Below are positions 17,646 to 25,837 of a stretch of DNA of 64,000 nucleotides, one piece after another. Positions within the stretch are counted from its first letter, which is position 1. The number at the start of each line of letters is the position of its first letter. The notes under the pieces are model-generated. The model was not told the DNA's origin, did not search any database, and saw nothing but the letters and a program-made list of their open reading frames with translations. The stretch covers positions 2,790,001 through 2,854,000 of the forward strand of contig NZ_CP101137.1 in NCBI RefSeq assembly GCF_028473745.1, in the 5' to 3' direction. Source of the stretch: Streptomyces sp. M92 (GTDB lineage: Bacteria; Actinomycetota; Actinomycetes; Streptomycetales; Streptomycetaceae). The position numbers and the translations under genes are program-made.

Positions 17646-18234
17646 TGCCCACCCCGAGCTCGGCCAGGAGGCGCCGGAGCAGGGGCAGGCTGAGGCCGAT
17701 CACGTTCCCGTGGTCGCCCTCGATGCCGTCGATGAACGGGGCCGAGCGGCCGTCCAGGGTGAACGCCCCGGCGACGTACAAGGGCTCGCCGGAGGCCACG
17801 TAGGCGGCGATCTCCTCGTCGGTCGGGTCGCCGAAGCGGACGACGGTGGAGGCGGTGGCCGAGACGTGGCGGCCGGAGGCGGTGTCCCAGACGCAGTGGC
17901 CGGTCTGGAGGGTGCCCGCGCGGCCGCGCATCGCCTTCCAGCGGGCGGCGGCCTCCTCGGCGTCCGCCGGCTTGCCGAGAGCCTGCCCGCCCAGGTCCAG
18001 CACCGAGTCGCAGCCGATCACCAGCGCGCCGTGCACCTCGGGCTTGGCGGCCACGACGGAGGCCTTCGCCTCGGCGAGGGCCAGGGCGAGCTCGGCCGGG
18101 GTGGGCGCGGTGACGGCGTCCTCGTCGACGCCGCTGACGAGCACCTCGGGGGTGAGTCCGGCCTGACGGAGGAGGCCGAGGCGGGCCGGGGACTGGGAGG
18201 CGAGGACGAGTCGCCTGCGGCGCTGAGCGGTCAT
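17614..18234 (-). CDS. maf: Maf-family nucleotide pyrophosphatase
   Basis: A 206-residue Maf/YhdE protein: N-terminal [19 protein letters not shown] with the SxSPRR-like nucleotide loop, the acidic [16 protein letters not shown] motif, and [15 protein letters not shown]. The family hydrolyses non-canonical or damaged nucleoside triphosphates and was originally linked to septum formation. Its length is normal. It heads a minus-strand series toward accA2 and overlaps the convergent membrane-protein gene at its 3' end. Confidence 0.9.
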   Translation of the reverse strand: MTAQRRRRLVLASQSPARLGLLRQAGLTPEVLVSGVDEDAVTAPTPAELALALAEAKASVVAAKPEVHGALVIGCDSVLDLGGQALGKPADAEEAAARWKAMRGRAGTLQTGHCVWDTASGRHVSATASTVVRFGDPTDEEIAAYVASGEPLYVAGAFTLDGRSAPFIDGIEGDHGNVIGLSLPLLRRLLAELGVGITELWAPAEG

Positions 18235-18266
18235 GGGGTCAGGTTAGCCACCGGTGCCGGGGCGGC

Positions 18267-18395
18267 TCATCTCAGGCCGAGCACGATCATCGCCAGCAGC
18301 ATGGCCGTGGCCAGGAGGACGCTCAGCCGCCGCAGCATGTGCTGCATGTCCCGCAGCTCTTCGGGCGGCTCGTTCTCGGGGTCGGACCACAGCAT
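18267..18395 (-). CDS. 42-residue single-pass membrane protein
   Basis: A 42-codon gene: an acidic N terminus (MLWSDPENEPPEELRDM), a basic patch LRR, then one membrane helix of about 20 residues ending GLR. It stands 32 bases upstream of maf on the same strand and downstream of pccE. Codon use is like its neighbours (third positions almost all G or C). Small membrane proteins of this size affect morphology in Streptomyces, but I cannot match this one to a named family with certainty. Confidence 0.65.
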   Translation of the reverse strand: MLWSDPENEPPEELRDMQHMLRRLSVLLATAMLLAMIVLGLR

Positions 18396-18506
18396 GCCAC
18401 TAGCGTGCGGCTTGGTGGCGGGGCGGCGCTTGAGTATCGGTACCTAGATCGGGGCGCGGAGTTCGCTCCTCCGTGCGCGGCTCCCCGCGCCCCTGGGTGG
18501 CTGTTC

Positions 18507-18713
18507 CTAGCTCGGCCAGTAAGTGCGGCCCCATGACGCCGGGCCCGGGTGGGGCAGGTGGGCCGCCGCGATGCGGGACGGGTCGGACCACGCGTCCCGC
18601 GGGGGCTCGGCGCCGGACGGCTCGGCGGTCGCCGTCGCGGCGCGGGCGCGGACCACCGCCAGGGCGGCGGCCAGCTCCTCCGGGGTCGGGTTGCCCCGTA
18701 CGACCTTGATCAC
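18507..18713 (-). CDS. pccE: Acyl-CoA carboxylase epsilon subunit
   Basis: A 68-residue protein beginning VIKVVRGNPTPEELAAALAVV and ending DPSR...SWGRTYWPS, the hallmarks of actinobacterial AccE/PccE. The subunit bridges alpha and beta chains and is needed for full activity of the carboxylase complex. It starts at GTG 18713 after AAGGAG and lies 18 bases downstream of pccB, so the two are surely one operon. By position it is the partner of PccB and AccA2. Confidence 0.9.
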   Translation of the reverse strand: MIKVVRGNPTPEELAAALAVVRARAATATAEPSGAEPPRDAWSDPSRIAAAHLPHPGPASWGRTYWPS

Positions 18714-18731
18714 AGCGGCTCCTTACCGGGC

Positions 18732-20333
18732 TCAGAGGGGGATGTTGCCGTGCTTCTTCGGGGGGAGGGATTCCCGCTTGGTGCGCAGCTGACGCAGGCC
18801 GCGGACGATGTGGCGGCGGGTGTCGGAGGGCATGATCACCGCGTCGACATAGCCGCGTTCGGCCGCGACGTAGGGGTTGAGGAGGGCGTCCTCGTACTCC
18901 TGGATCAGGCGGGCGCGGACCGCCTCGACGTCCTCGCCGCTCGCCTCCGCCTCGGCGATGGTGCGGCGGTGCAGGATGTTGACCGCTCCCTGGGCGCCCA
19001 TGACGGCGATCTGGGCGGTGGGCCAGGCGAGGTTGAGGTCGGCGCCCAGGTGCTTGGAGCCCATGACGTCGTAGGCGCCGCCGAAGGCCTTGCGGGTGAT
19101 GACCGTGATGAGCGGGACCGTGGCCTCGGCGTACGCGAAAATCAGCTTGGCGCCGCGCCGGATGATGCCGTCGTGCTCCTGGTCCACGCCCGGGAGGAAG
19201 CCGGGGACGTCGACGAAGGTCAGCACGGGCACGTTGAAGGCGTCGCAGGTGCGGACGAACCGGGCCGCCTTCTCGGAGGCGGTGATGTCCAGGCAGCCGG
19301 CGAACTGCATCGGCTGGTTGGCGACGATGCCGACCGGCCGGCCCTCGACCCGGCCGAAACCGGTGACGATGTTCGGCGCGAACAGCGGCTGCGTCTCGAA
19401 GAACTCGCCGTCGTCGAGGACGTGCTCGATGACGGCGTGCATGTCGTAGGGCTGGTTCGCGGAGTCCGGGACGATCGTGTCCAGCTCGCGGTCCTCGTCG
19501 CCGACCTCGAGGTCCGCCTCCTCCGGGAATGCCGGGGGCTCGGAGAGGTTGTTGGACGGCAGGTACGACAGCAGCTGCTTGACGTACTCGATGGCGTCCT
19601 TCTCGTCGCCCGCCATGTGATGGGCCACGCCGGAGGTGGAGTTGTGCGTGCGGGCGCCGCCCAGTTCCTCGAAGCCGACGTCCTCGCCGGTGACCGTCTT
19701 GATGACGTCGGGGCCGGTGATGAACATGTGGCTGGTCTGGTCGACCATCACCGTGAAGTCGGTGATCGCGGGCGAGTAGACCGCGCCGCCCGCGCACGGG
19801 CCGACGACCAGGCTGATCTGCGGGATCACGCCCGAGGCGTGGGTGTTGCGGCGGAAGATCTCGCCGTACGCGCCCAGCGAGGCCACGCCCTCCTGGATAC
19901 GGGCGCCGCCGGAGTCGTTGATGCCGATGACCGGGCAGCCGGTCTTCAGCGCGAAGTCCATCACCTTGACGATCTTCTGGCCGTAGACCTCGCCCAGCGC
20001 CCCGCCGAAGACGGTGAAGTCCTGCGAGAAGACGGCGACCGGACGGCCGTCGACGGTGCCGTAGCCGGTGACGACGCCGTCTCCGTAGGGACGGTTGGCG
20101 TCGAGGCCGAAGTTGGTGGAGCGGTGCCGGGCGAATTCGTCCAGCTCGACGAAGGAACCCTCGTCGAGGAGGAGGTCGATGCGCTCACGGGCCGTCAGCT
20201 TGCCCTTGGCGTGCTGCTTCTCGACGGCGCGTTCCGAACCGGCGTGCGTCGCTTCCTCGATACGGCGCCTCAGGTCCGCGAGCTTGCCCGCGGTCGTGTG
20301 GATGTCGGGCTGCTGCTCTTCCGGCTCGGACAT
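18732..20333 (-). CDS. pccB: Propionyl-CoA carboxylase beta chain (carboxyltransferase)
   Basis: A 533-residue carboxyltransferase with both crotonase-like halves. The N half holds [18 protein letters not shown] and [19 protein letters not shown]; the C half holds [25 protein letters not shown] and [10 protein letters not shown]. It transfers CO2 from carboxybiotin to acyl-CoA; the specificity residue (an Asp in propionyl enzymes) lies in the [10 protein letters not shown] segment, consistent with propionyl-CoA use. The start ATG at 20333 follows GGGAGCCGC; a longer frame from 20429 would cross the divergent promoter region. Biotin ligase is divergent. Confidence 0.95.
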   Translation of the reverse strand: MSEPEEQQPDIHTTAGKLADLRRRIEEATHAGSERAVEKQHAKGKLTARERIDLLLDEGSFVELDEFARHRSTNFGLDANRPYGDGVVTGYGTVDGRPVAVFSQDFTVFGGALGEVYGQKIVKVMDFALKTGCPVIGINDSGGARIQEGVASLGAYGEIFRRNTHASGVIPQISLVVGPCAGGAVYSPAITDFTVMVDQTSHMFITGPDVIKTVTGEDVGFEELGGARTHNSTSGVAHHMAGDEKDAIEYVKQLLSYLPSNNLSEPPAFPEEADLEVGDEDRELDTIVPDSANQPYDMHAVIEHVLDDGEFFETQPLFAPNIVTGFGRVEGRPVGIVANQPMQFAGCLDITASEKAARFVRTCDAFNVPVLTFVDVPGFLPGVDQEHDGIIRRGAKLIFAYAEATVPLITVITRKAFGGAYDVMGSKHLGADLNLAWPTAQIAVMGAQGAVNILHRRTIAEAEASGEDVEAVRARLIQEYEDALLNPYVAAERGYVDAVIMPSDTRRHIVRGLRQLRTKRESLPPKKHGNIPL

Positions 20334-20443
20334 CGGGATGCGGCTCCCTGCCTGCTCAAAAGGGGGGACGGTTACTCGTTCGTAGAGTAGTAGGGGGCCT
20401 TCCGTTCGGCAGTGCGGTCTTTCCCACACCTAGGGTGGGTTGC

Positions 20444-21310
20444 ATGACGCCCCAAGATGCCTCCGACCCCTCCGGCAGCCCGTGGTCCGACCTGAGCCGG
20501 CCGCCCCTGAGCACCACGGCCCTGCGCCGGGGACTGGTGCGCGAGGGCGGGCTGTGGCGGCGGGTGGACGTCGTGCGGCGCACCGGGTCCACCAACACCG
20601 ACCTCGTGGCGAGGGCCGCGGAGGGAGACCTGGCGGAGGGGGCGGTCCTCGTCGCGGAGGAGCAGACCGCCGCGCGGGGACGCCTGGACCGGCAGTGGTC
20701 GGCGCCGCCGCGCTCGGGTCTGTTCTTCTCCGTACTGCTGCGGCCCGCCGAGGTGCCCGTGCAGCGCTGGGGCTGGCTGCCGCTGCTCACCGGCGTCGCG
20801 GTGGCGACCGGGCTGTCCCGGGTCGCGGGCGTCGACACGGCCCTGAAGTGGCCCAACGACCTCCTCGTCACCGTCGGCGACGAGGAGCGCAAGGCGGGCG
20901 GCATCCTCGCCGAGCGGGCCGGCGACGACGGGGTCGTCATCGGCGTCGGCGTCAACGTCAGCCTCCGGGCGGAGGAGCTGCCGGTCGCGCGGGCCGGGTC
21001 GCTGGCGCTGGCCGGCGCGGTGAACACCGACCGGGACCCGCTGCTGCGGGGCGTGCTGCGGTCCCTGGAGGACTGGTACGGGCGGTGGCGGGAGGCCGGC
21101 GGCGACCCGGCGGCCAGCGGGCTCCAGGAGACCTACGCCGCCGGGTGCGCGACGCTCGGCCGGATGGTGCGGGCGGAGCTCCCCGGCGACCGGTCGCTGG
21201 TGGGCGAGGCGGTCGCCGTGGACGGCGACGGCAGGCTGGTGCTGGCCACGGGGGCGGGCGTGCAGGAGCCGGTGGGAGCGGGCGACATCGTGCACTTGCG
21301 GCTGGCGTGA
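20444..21310 (+). CDS. birA: Biotin--[acetyl-CoA-carboxylase] ligase
   Basis: A 288-residue biotin protein ligase: biotin/ATP loop region GRLDRQWSAPPRSGLFFSVLL, KWPNDLL, and a glycine-rich GVVIGVGVNV strand, followed by a small C-terminal SH3-like domain. No N-terminal helix-turn-helix is present, so it is a pure ligase and not a BirA-type repressor. It attaches biotin to the AccA2 carrier lysine. TAGGGT (20431-20436) ends seven bases before the ATG at 20444, which indicates a leaderless mRNA and decides the start. It is divergent from pccB. Confidence 0.93.
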   Translation: MTPQDASDPSGSPWSDLSRPPLSTTALRRGLVREGGLWRRVDVVRRTGSTNTDLVARAAEGDLAEGAVLVAEEQTAARGRLDRQWSAPPRSGLFFSVLLRPAEVPVQRWGWLPLLTGVAVATGLSRVAGVDTALKWPNDLLVTVGDEERKAGGILAERAGDDGVVIGVGVNVSLRAEELPVARAGSLALAGAVNTDRDPLLRGVLRSLEDWYGRWREAGGDPAASGLQETYAAGCATLGRMVRAELPGDRSLVGEAVAVDGDGRLVLATGAGVQEPVGAGDIVHLRLA

Positions 21311-21314
21311 GCGG

Positions 21315-21515
21315 GGCGGCGGGTGGGTCCGTGTGTACGGCCCTGGTGGGTCCGTGAGCGCGGGCCGGGTGGGGGCCGTGAGCGCAGTACGGGTGGGGAC
21401 CGTATGTACGGCCTGGGTGGGGTCCGTGAGTGCGGCCCTGGTCGGGTTGGCGAGTGCGGGCCGGGTGGGGTCCGTGTGTGGGGGCTCGGGTGGGGTTCGC
21501 GAGTGAGGCCGGGGA
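21315..21515. repeat. Degenerate 24-bp tandem repeat upstream of the adenylate cyclase gene
   Basis: About eight imperfect copies of a unit near CGGGCCGGGTGGGGTCCGTG plus AGTG, each 23-25 bases, in the 329-base gap between birA and the cyclase gene. No gene is visible in the gap. The period is a multiple of three and gives an artificial eight-residue repeat in any frame. Confidence 0.75.
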
Positions 21516-21639
21516 GAGCGCCGCGGGTACGGCCCGGGCGGGTCCGGTGGGCGGGTCGAGCGGGAGTGAGCTGGGGCACACCTGACGTAAAGTTGGGGCC
21601 GGTCGAACCTGACCGCGGCAGATCGGAAGGGCAGCAGGC

Positions 21640-22782
21640 GTGACCGTCGACGACACGGGCTCCGGCGCGGACGGGGACGGCCGGGTGGACCCCGAGCCCG
21701 CCCCGGACTCCGCCGAATCCGGCGAGGACCCGCTCGCACTGCGCCTGGAAGGGCTCATCCTGGGCGCCGAGCGCCGCTACACCCCCTTCCAGGCCGCCCG
21801 CAGCGCGGGCGTCTCCATGGAGCTGGCCTCCCGGTTCTGGCGGGCCATGGGCTTCGCCGACATCGGCCAGGCCAAGGCGCTCACCGAGGCGGACGTCCTC
21901 GCCCTGCGGCGGCTGGCCGGTCTGGTCGAGGCGGGACTGCTCAGCGAGGCGATGGCCGTGCAGGTGGCGCGGTCCACCGGGCAGACCACCGCCCGGTTGG
22001 CCGAGTGGCAGATCGACTCCTTCCTGGAGGGGCTGACCGAGCCGCCCGAGCCCGGGATGACCCGTACCGAGGTGACGTACCCGATCGTCGAACTGCTCCT
22101 GCCGGAGCTCCAGGAGTTCCTGGTCTACGTCTGGCGGCGCCAGCTCGCCGCCTCGGCCGGCCGGGTCGTCCAGGCCGGGGACGACGAGGAGATGGTGGAC
22201 CGGCGGCTCGCGGTCGGCTTCGCCGACCTGGTCGGCTTCACGCGGCTGACCCGCCGGATGGAGGAGGAGGAGCTCGGCGAACTGGTCGAGGCCTTCGAGA
22301 CCACCGCCGCCGACCTGGTCGCCGCGCGCGGCGGACGCCTGATCAAGACCCTCGGCGACGAGGTGCTCTACGCCGCCGACGACGCGGGCACGGCCGCCGA
22401 GATCGCGCTGCTCCTCGTCGAGACCATGGCGAACGACGAGACCATGCCGGAACTGCGCGTCGGCATCGCCTTCGGCACGGTCACCACCCGGATGGGCGAC
22501 GTCTTCGGTTCGACCGTGAACCTGGCCTCGCGGCTCACCTCGATAGCTCCCCGCGACGCCGTCCTCGTGGACGCCGCGCTCGCGGAGGAGCTGATCCGCA
22601 CCCGCGACGCCCCGGCCTCGGAGGCGGCGGCGGCCGAGGAGACCGCCGCGGCCGAGAAGGAGGGCGAGGAGCCGCCGACGTACCGCTTCACGCTCCAGCC
22701 GATGTGGCAGCGGCCGGTGCGCGGACTCGGCGTGGTCGAGCCGTGGCTGCTCTCGCGCCGGGGGAGCGGCGAGGAGTCGTAA
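21640..22782 (+). CDS. cya: Class III adenylate cyclase with autoregulatory domain
   Basis: A 380-residue cytoplasmic cyclase making cAMP. The N-terminal half (about 25-150) is all-helical, RRYTPFQAARSAGVSMELASRFWRA..., resembling the regulatory domain of mycobacterial Rv1264, which is pH-sensitive. The catalytic domain (about 180-330) keeps the full residue set: metal Asp in GFADLVGFT, adenine-selecting Lys and second Asp in LIKTLGDEV, and Asn plus Arg in TVNLASRL. An Ala/Glu insert precedes the C terminus. GTG at 21640 follows AAGGGCAGCAG. It is probably the single Cya of the genus that influences germination and differentiation. Confidence 0.93.
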   Translation: MTVDDTGSGADGDGRVDPEPAPDSAESGEDPLALRLEGLILGAERRYTPFQAARSAGVSMELASRFWRAMGFADIGQAKALTEADVLALRRLAGLVEAGLLSEAMAVQVARSTGQTTARLAEWQIDSFLEGLTEPPEPGMTRTEVTYPIVELLLPELQEFLVYVWRRQLAASAGRVVQAGDDEEMVDRRLAVGFADLVGFTRLTRRMEEEELGELVEAFETTAADLVAARGGRLIKTLGDEVLYAADDAGTAAEIALLLVETMANDETMPELRVGIAFGTVTTRMGDVFGSTVNLASRLTSIAPRDAVLVDAALAEELIRTRDAPASEAAAAEETAAAEKEGEEPPTYRFTLQPMWQRPVRGLGVVEPWLLSRRGSGEES

Positions 22783-22818
22783 GCCCTGCTGTGCCGTGCC
22801 CGGGACGGCGCGAGTGCG

Positions 22819-23502
22819 TCAGCCGTCGTCGCCGAGCAGGCCCACGCAGAGGCCGATGACCGGCACGCACAGGCCCGGGTCGTCGGGTTCCGGGGACGGC
22901 GCGGGAGACCTCGGTGGCGCGCCGCGGGCCGGTGGCGGAGTCGGGGCGGGGTGCGGGTCGGGAGCACCGGTGGCCGACGGCGGCCCGGGGGAACGCGGCG
23001 GTCGCGGGGACTGTGGTGTGCGAGGGAGTGAAGTCCGGGCGTCCGGGTCCGAGGTGTCCGGGGTCTCTGTGGCGTCCGGGACGGTCGTCGAGGGCCGTGG
23101 CGCGTCCGAAGGGCCGCCGGTGGACGCGCCGGCTGTCGGTCCCGGAACTCCGCCCAGGCCTCCCGGGACCGAGGTCGCCGACGGGCTCGCCTCCGGGGGA
23201 CCGGCCGTGCTCGTGGCGGCAGACGCCGAGGCCGGGTCCGGCGTGGTGTCCTGCCCCGAGCCCGCCCCGGCGCGCGGCCCGGCCTCGGTGCGGAACCCGT
23301 CCTCGCCGGTGCCTCCGGGACCGGGCAGCAGCCGTACGAGACTCAGGGCGCCGGCCGCCAGGGCGAGGCCGCCCGTGGCCAGCAGCGCCGTGCGGGGGCG
23401 CGGCCGGCGGTGCCGTCCACGGTGGTCCCACGGGCGGCGCGGCTTCGCCGCCGTACCGGCCGTCGGTGTGCCGGTCGTACCGGCCGTACCGGTCTGCTGC
23501 AT
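22819..23502 (-). CDS. Membrane-anchored Pro/Ser/Thr-rich protein of unknown function
   Basis: A 227-residue protein. A basic N-terminal region is followed by one membrane helix (TALLATGGLALAAGALSLV, about residues 37-56), then about 140 residues of Pro, Ser, Thr, Gly and Ala that should be an extended stalk outside the cell. It ends with a short hydrophobic segment LCVPVIGLCVGLLGDDG carrying two cysteines. The ATG at 23502 follows GGGGAGGG. No enzyme motif is present. It converges with the cyclase gene. Confidence 0.65.
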   Translation of the reverse strand: MQQTGTAGTTGTPTAGTAAKPRRPWDHRGRHRRPRPRTALLATGGLALAAGALSLVRLLPGPGGTGEDGFRTEAGPRAGAGSGQDTTPDPASASAATSTAGPPEASPSATSVPGGLGGVPGPTAGASTGGPSDAPRPSTTVPDATETPDTSDPDARTSLPRTPQSPRPPRSPGPPSATGAPDPHPAPTPPPARGAPPRSPAPSPEPDDPGLCVPVIGLCVGLLGDDG

Positions 23503-23687
23503 GGGCCCTCCCCGGTGCGCACGCGCCCCCCTGCGCCGTGGCGGAGTGACGCTACGCTCCGTCGGTGGCCGGGACACGGCGGTCGGCCGGATGTCACTCG
23601 AACGGGTGGGCGGGGAGGGTGCGGGGACGTGGGCGCGCCCGGCCTTTCCCCGAACCGGTCCGCCTGCGATGATCGGGCCGTCCAGTT

Positions 23688-23703
23688 GTTAACCCGCGTT
23701 AAC
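23688..23703. promoter_or_regulatory. Operator-like palindrome before the enoyl-CoA hydratase gene
   Basis: GTTAAC CCGC GTTAAC, a perfect inverted repeat ending just upstream of the GGAGGG ribosome site of the hydratase gene. It is AT-rich in a GC-rich setting and has the size of a repressor site. Confidence 0.5.
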
Positions 23704-23714
23704 CGGAGGGTGTC

Positions 23715-24515
23715 ATGAGCGAGGAGCGGTTCGGAGAGTTCGTCCTGGTGCGGCGGCACGGGGACGGGCACGTCGCGGAGCTCGCGCTCGACCGGCCGAA
23801 GGCCATGAACGCCGTCTCGACCGCCATGGCCCGGTCCGTCGGCGCGGCCTGCGCGGCCCTGGGCGAGGACCGGAGCGTACGGGTCGTGGTGCTGACCTCC
23901 ACCCACGAGCGGGCGTTCTGCGTCGGCGCCGACCTCAAGGAGCGCAACTCCTTCTCCGACGCCGACCTGCTGCGGCAGCGCCCGGTCACGCGGGGCGCGT
24001 ACACCGCGGTGCTGGAGCTGCCGGTGCCGACGGTGGCGGCCGTGCACGGGTTCGCGCTGGGCGGCGGTTTCGAGCTGGCGCTGTCCTGCGACGTGATCGT
24101 GGCCGACCCGACGGCGGTGGTGGGGCTGCCCGAGGTGTCCGTCGGCGTGATCCCCGGCGGCGGCGGCACGCAGCTGCTGCCGCGCCGGGTGGGGGCCGCG
24201 CGCGCCGCCGAGCTGGTGTTCACGGCGCGGCGGGTGGAGGCTGCCGAGGCGCGGGAGCTGGGGCTCGTGGACCGGCTCGTGGAGGAGGGCCGGGACCGGG
24301 AGGAGGCGCTGGAGCTGGCCTCCCGGATGGCCGCGAACTCGCCCGTGGGGCTGCGGGCGGCCAAGCGGGCGCTGCGGCTCGGGCACGGCCTCGACCTGCG
24401 GGCCGGGCTGGAGGTCGAGGACGCCGCGTGGCGTTCGGTGGCGTTCTCCGGTGACCGGGCCGAGGGCGTCGCGGCGTTCAACGAGAAGCGCGCGCCCCGC
24501 TGGCCGGGGGAGTGA
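23715..24515 (+). CDS. Enoyl-CoA hydratase/isomerase family protein
   Basis: A 266-residue crotonase-fold enzyme. The oxyanion-hole segments are present (AFCVGADLKER and AAVHGFALGGGFELALSCD), and both catalytic Glu candidates of true hydratases can be seen (ELALSCD, and PEVSVGVIPGGGGTQLLPR). It probably hydrates 2-enoyl-CoA in fatty-acid or branched-chain amino-acid breakdown; the exact substrate is unknown. The ATG at 23715 follows GGAGGGTGTC. A palindrome just upstream suggests repressor control. Confidence 0.88.
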   Translation: MSEERFGEFVLVRRHGDGHVAELALDRPKAMNAVSTAMARSVGAACAALGEDRSVRVVVLTSTHERAFCVGADLKERNSFSDADLLRQRPVTRGAYTAVLELPVPTVAAVHGFALGGGFELALSCDVIVADPTAVVGLPEVSVGVIPGGGGTQLLPRRVGAARAAELVFTARRVEAAEARELGLVDRLVEEGRDREEALELASRMAANSPVGLRAAKRALRLGHGLDLRAGLEVEDAAWRSVAFSGDRAEGVAAFNEKRAPRWPGE

Positions 24516-24601
24516 GGCCGCGCCCTCACGTCCCTCAGGACGGCGCCCCGTTTCGACCCACTTGAGTCCCCTTTCTCCATAAAACTCCCTAGCCTGGAGT
24601 G

Positions 24602-25750
24602 ATGGGTGAGGACAGGCGGCTCACGGCCGTGGTGGCGTTGGCGCAGGGCATGGCCGCCGCGCAGAGCACGCGCGAGGCGTGGCGGGCGGCGGCCCTGGGC
24701 GGGTGCCTGGCACTGGGGGGCAGTTTCGCGGCGCTGTCGGTGTGGGAGCGCGAGCTGGGCCGGCTGCGGGTCCTGGTGAACGTGGGCGAGCGGGCCGAGG
24801 GGGAGGAGGAGTTCCCGGAGGACGAGTCCTACCCGGTGCACCAGTTCGCGGAGATCACCGAGTTCCTGCACGAGCGGTGGGCCGGCGGGGGCGAGCCCGA
24901 CGCCTGGGTCGAGACGGCAAAGGGGCCCGCCGCGGGGCGGCCCGGGTACGTCCACCAGCGCGTCGCCGCCCTGCGCCGCCGGGGGCGCGGCTGCTGTGTG
25001 GTGGCGCCGATCGTGCTGCACGGCCGCGCCTGGGGCGAGCTGTACGTGGCCCGTCCGGTGGGGGCGCGGGTCTTCGAGCGGGCGGACGCCGACTTCGCCA
25101 CCGTGCTGGCCTCGGTGGTCGCCGCCGGGATCGCGCAGACCGAGCGGCTGGAGGAGGTCCGGCGCCTCGCCTACACGGACGCGCTCACCGGGCTGGCCAA
25201 CCGCCGCGCGGTGGACGCCGCGCTGGACGAGGCCGTCGAGCGGCACCGCGCGGAGCACGTCGCCGTCAGTCTCGTCGTCTGCGACCTGAACGGCCTGAAG
25301 CGGGTCAACGACACACACGGGCACGCGGTCGGCGACCGGCTGCTGGAACGTTTCGGTTCGGTGCTGTCGCTGTGCGGGGCGATGCTCCCGGGGGCCCTCG
25401 CGGCGCGGCTCGGCGGGGACGAGTTCTGCCTGCTCGCGGTCGGCCCGCCCGCCGACGCGGTGGTCAAGGCGGCCGAGGAGCTGTGCCGCCGGGCGGCGGA
25501 GCTGGAGCTCGGCGACGGCGTGGCCTGCGGGGTCGCGTCCACCGAGGACCCCGTCGGACCGGTTCCCTCCGCCCGCCGCCTGTTCCGGCTCGCGGACGCC
25601 GCCCAGTACCGGGCCAAGGCCGAACGGGCGGCCGGCCCGGTCGTCGCGGGGCGCGAGGGGCCCGACGACCCCGTCGTACGGCTGGCGGACGAACCGACGC
25701 GGGAGGAGGGCGGGGAACGCAGGCGGTTCCGGGGGCGGCATGCTCCGTAG
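24602..25750 (+). CDS. cdgE: GAF-GGDEF diguanylate cyclase
   Basis: A 382-residue soluble protein. A GAF-like sensor covers about residues 10-180. The catalytic GGDEF domain follows (YTDALTGLANRRAVDAAL, metal Asp in VVCDLNGLKRVND, signature RLGGDEFCLL). The active site looks intact, so c-di-GMP synthesis is expected, which in Streptomyces holds back development through BldD. I recall the positional orthologue being called CdgE; the symbol is given on that basis. TAGCCT ends six bases before the ATG at 24602, so the message is probably leaderless. No EAL domain is attached. Confidence 0.88.
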   Translation: MGEDRRLTAVVALAQGMAAAQSTREAWRAAALGGCLALGGSFAALSVWERELGRLRVLVNVGERAEGEEEFPEDESYPVHQFAEITEFLHERWAGGGEPDAWVETAKGPAAGRPGYVHQRVAALRRRGRGCCVVAPIVLHGRAWGELYVARPVGARVFERADADFATVLASVVAAGIAQTERLEEVRRLAYTDALTGLANRRAVDAALDEAVERHRAEHVAVSLVVCDLNGLKRVNDTHGHAVGDRLLERFGSVLSLCGAMLPGALAARLGGDEFCLLAVGPPADAVVKAAEELCRRAAELELGDGVACGVASTEDPVGPVPSARRLFRLADAAQYRAKAERAAGPVVAGREGPDDPVVRLADEPTREEGGERRRFRGRHAP

Positions 25751-25801
25751 GGTCGGCGCGGTAAGGGGTGCAACCGGCGCGCATCCGTGACGCATCCCCT
25801 C

Positions 25802-25830
25802 GTGACATCATCGAATTCACTGCGTACGCT
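25802..25830 (+). promoter_or_regulatory. hutH promoter (leaderless)
   Basis: GTGACA (25802-25807, five of six consensus), a 17-base spacer and TACGCT (25825-25830), seven bases before the ATG at 25838. This is one of the clearest housekeeping promoters in the window. Confidence 0.75.
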
Positions 25831-25837
25831 CCTGAAT

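Noticed and set aside
21133..21758. Minus-strand Pro/Arg/His-rich repetitive frames over birA and the tandem repeat
   Set aside because: The eight-residue period simply reflects the 24-bp DNA repeat, and the frames run through birA.
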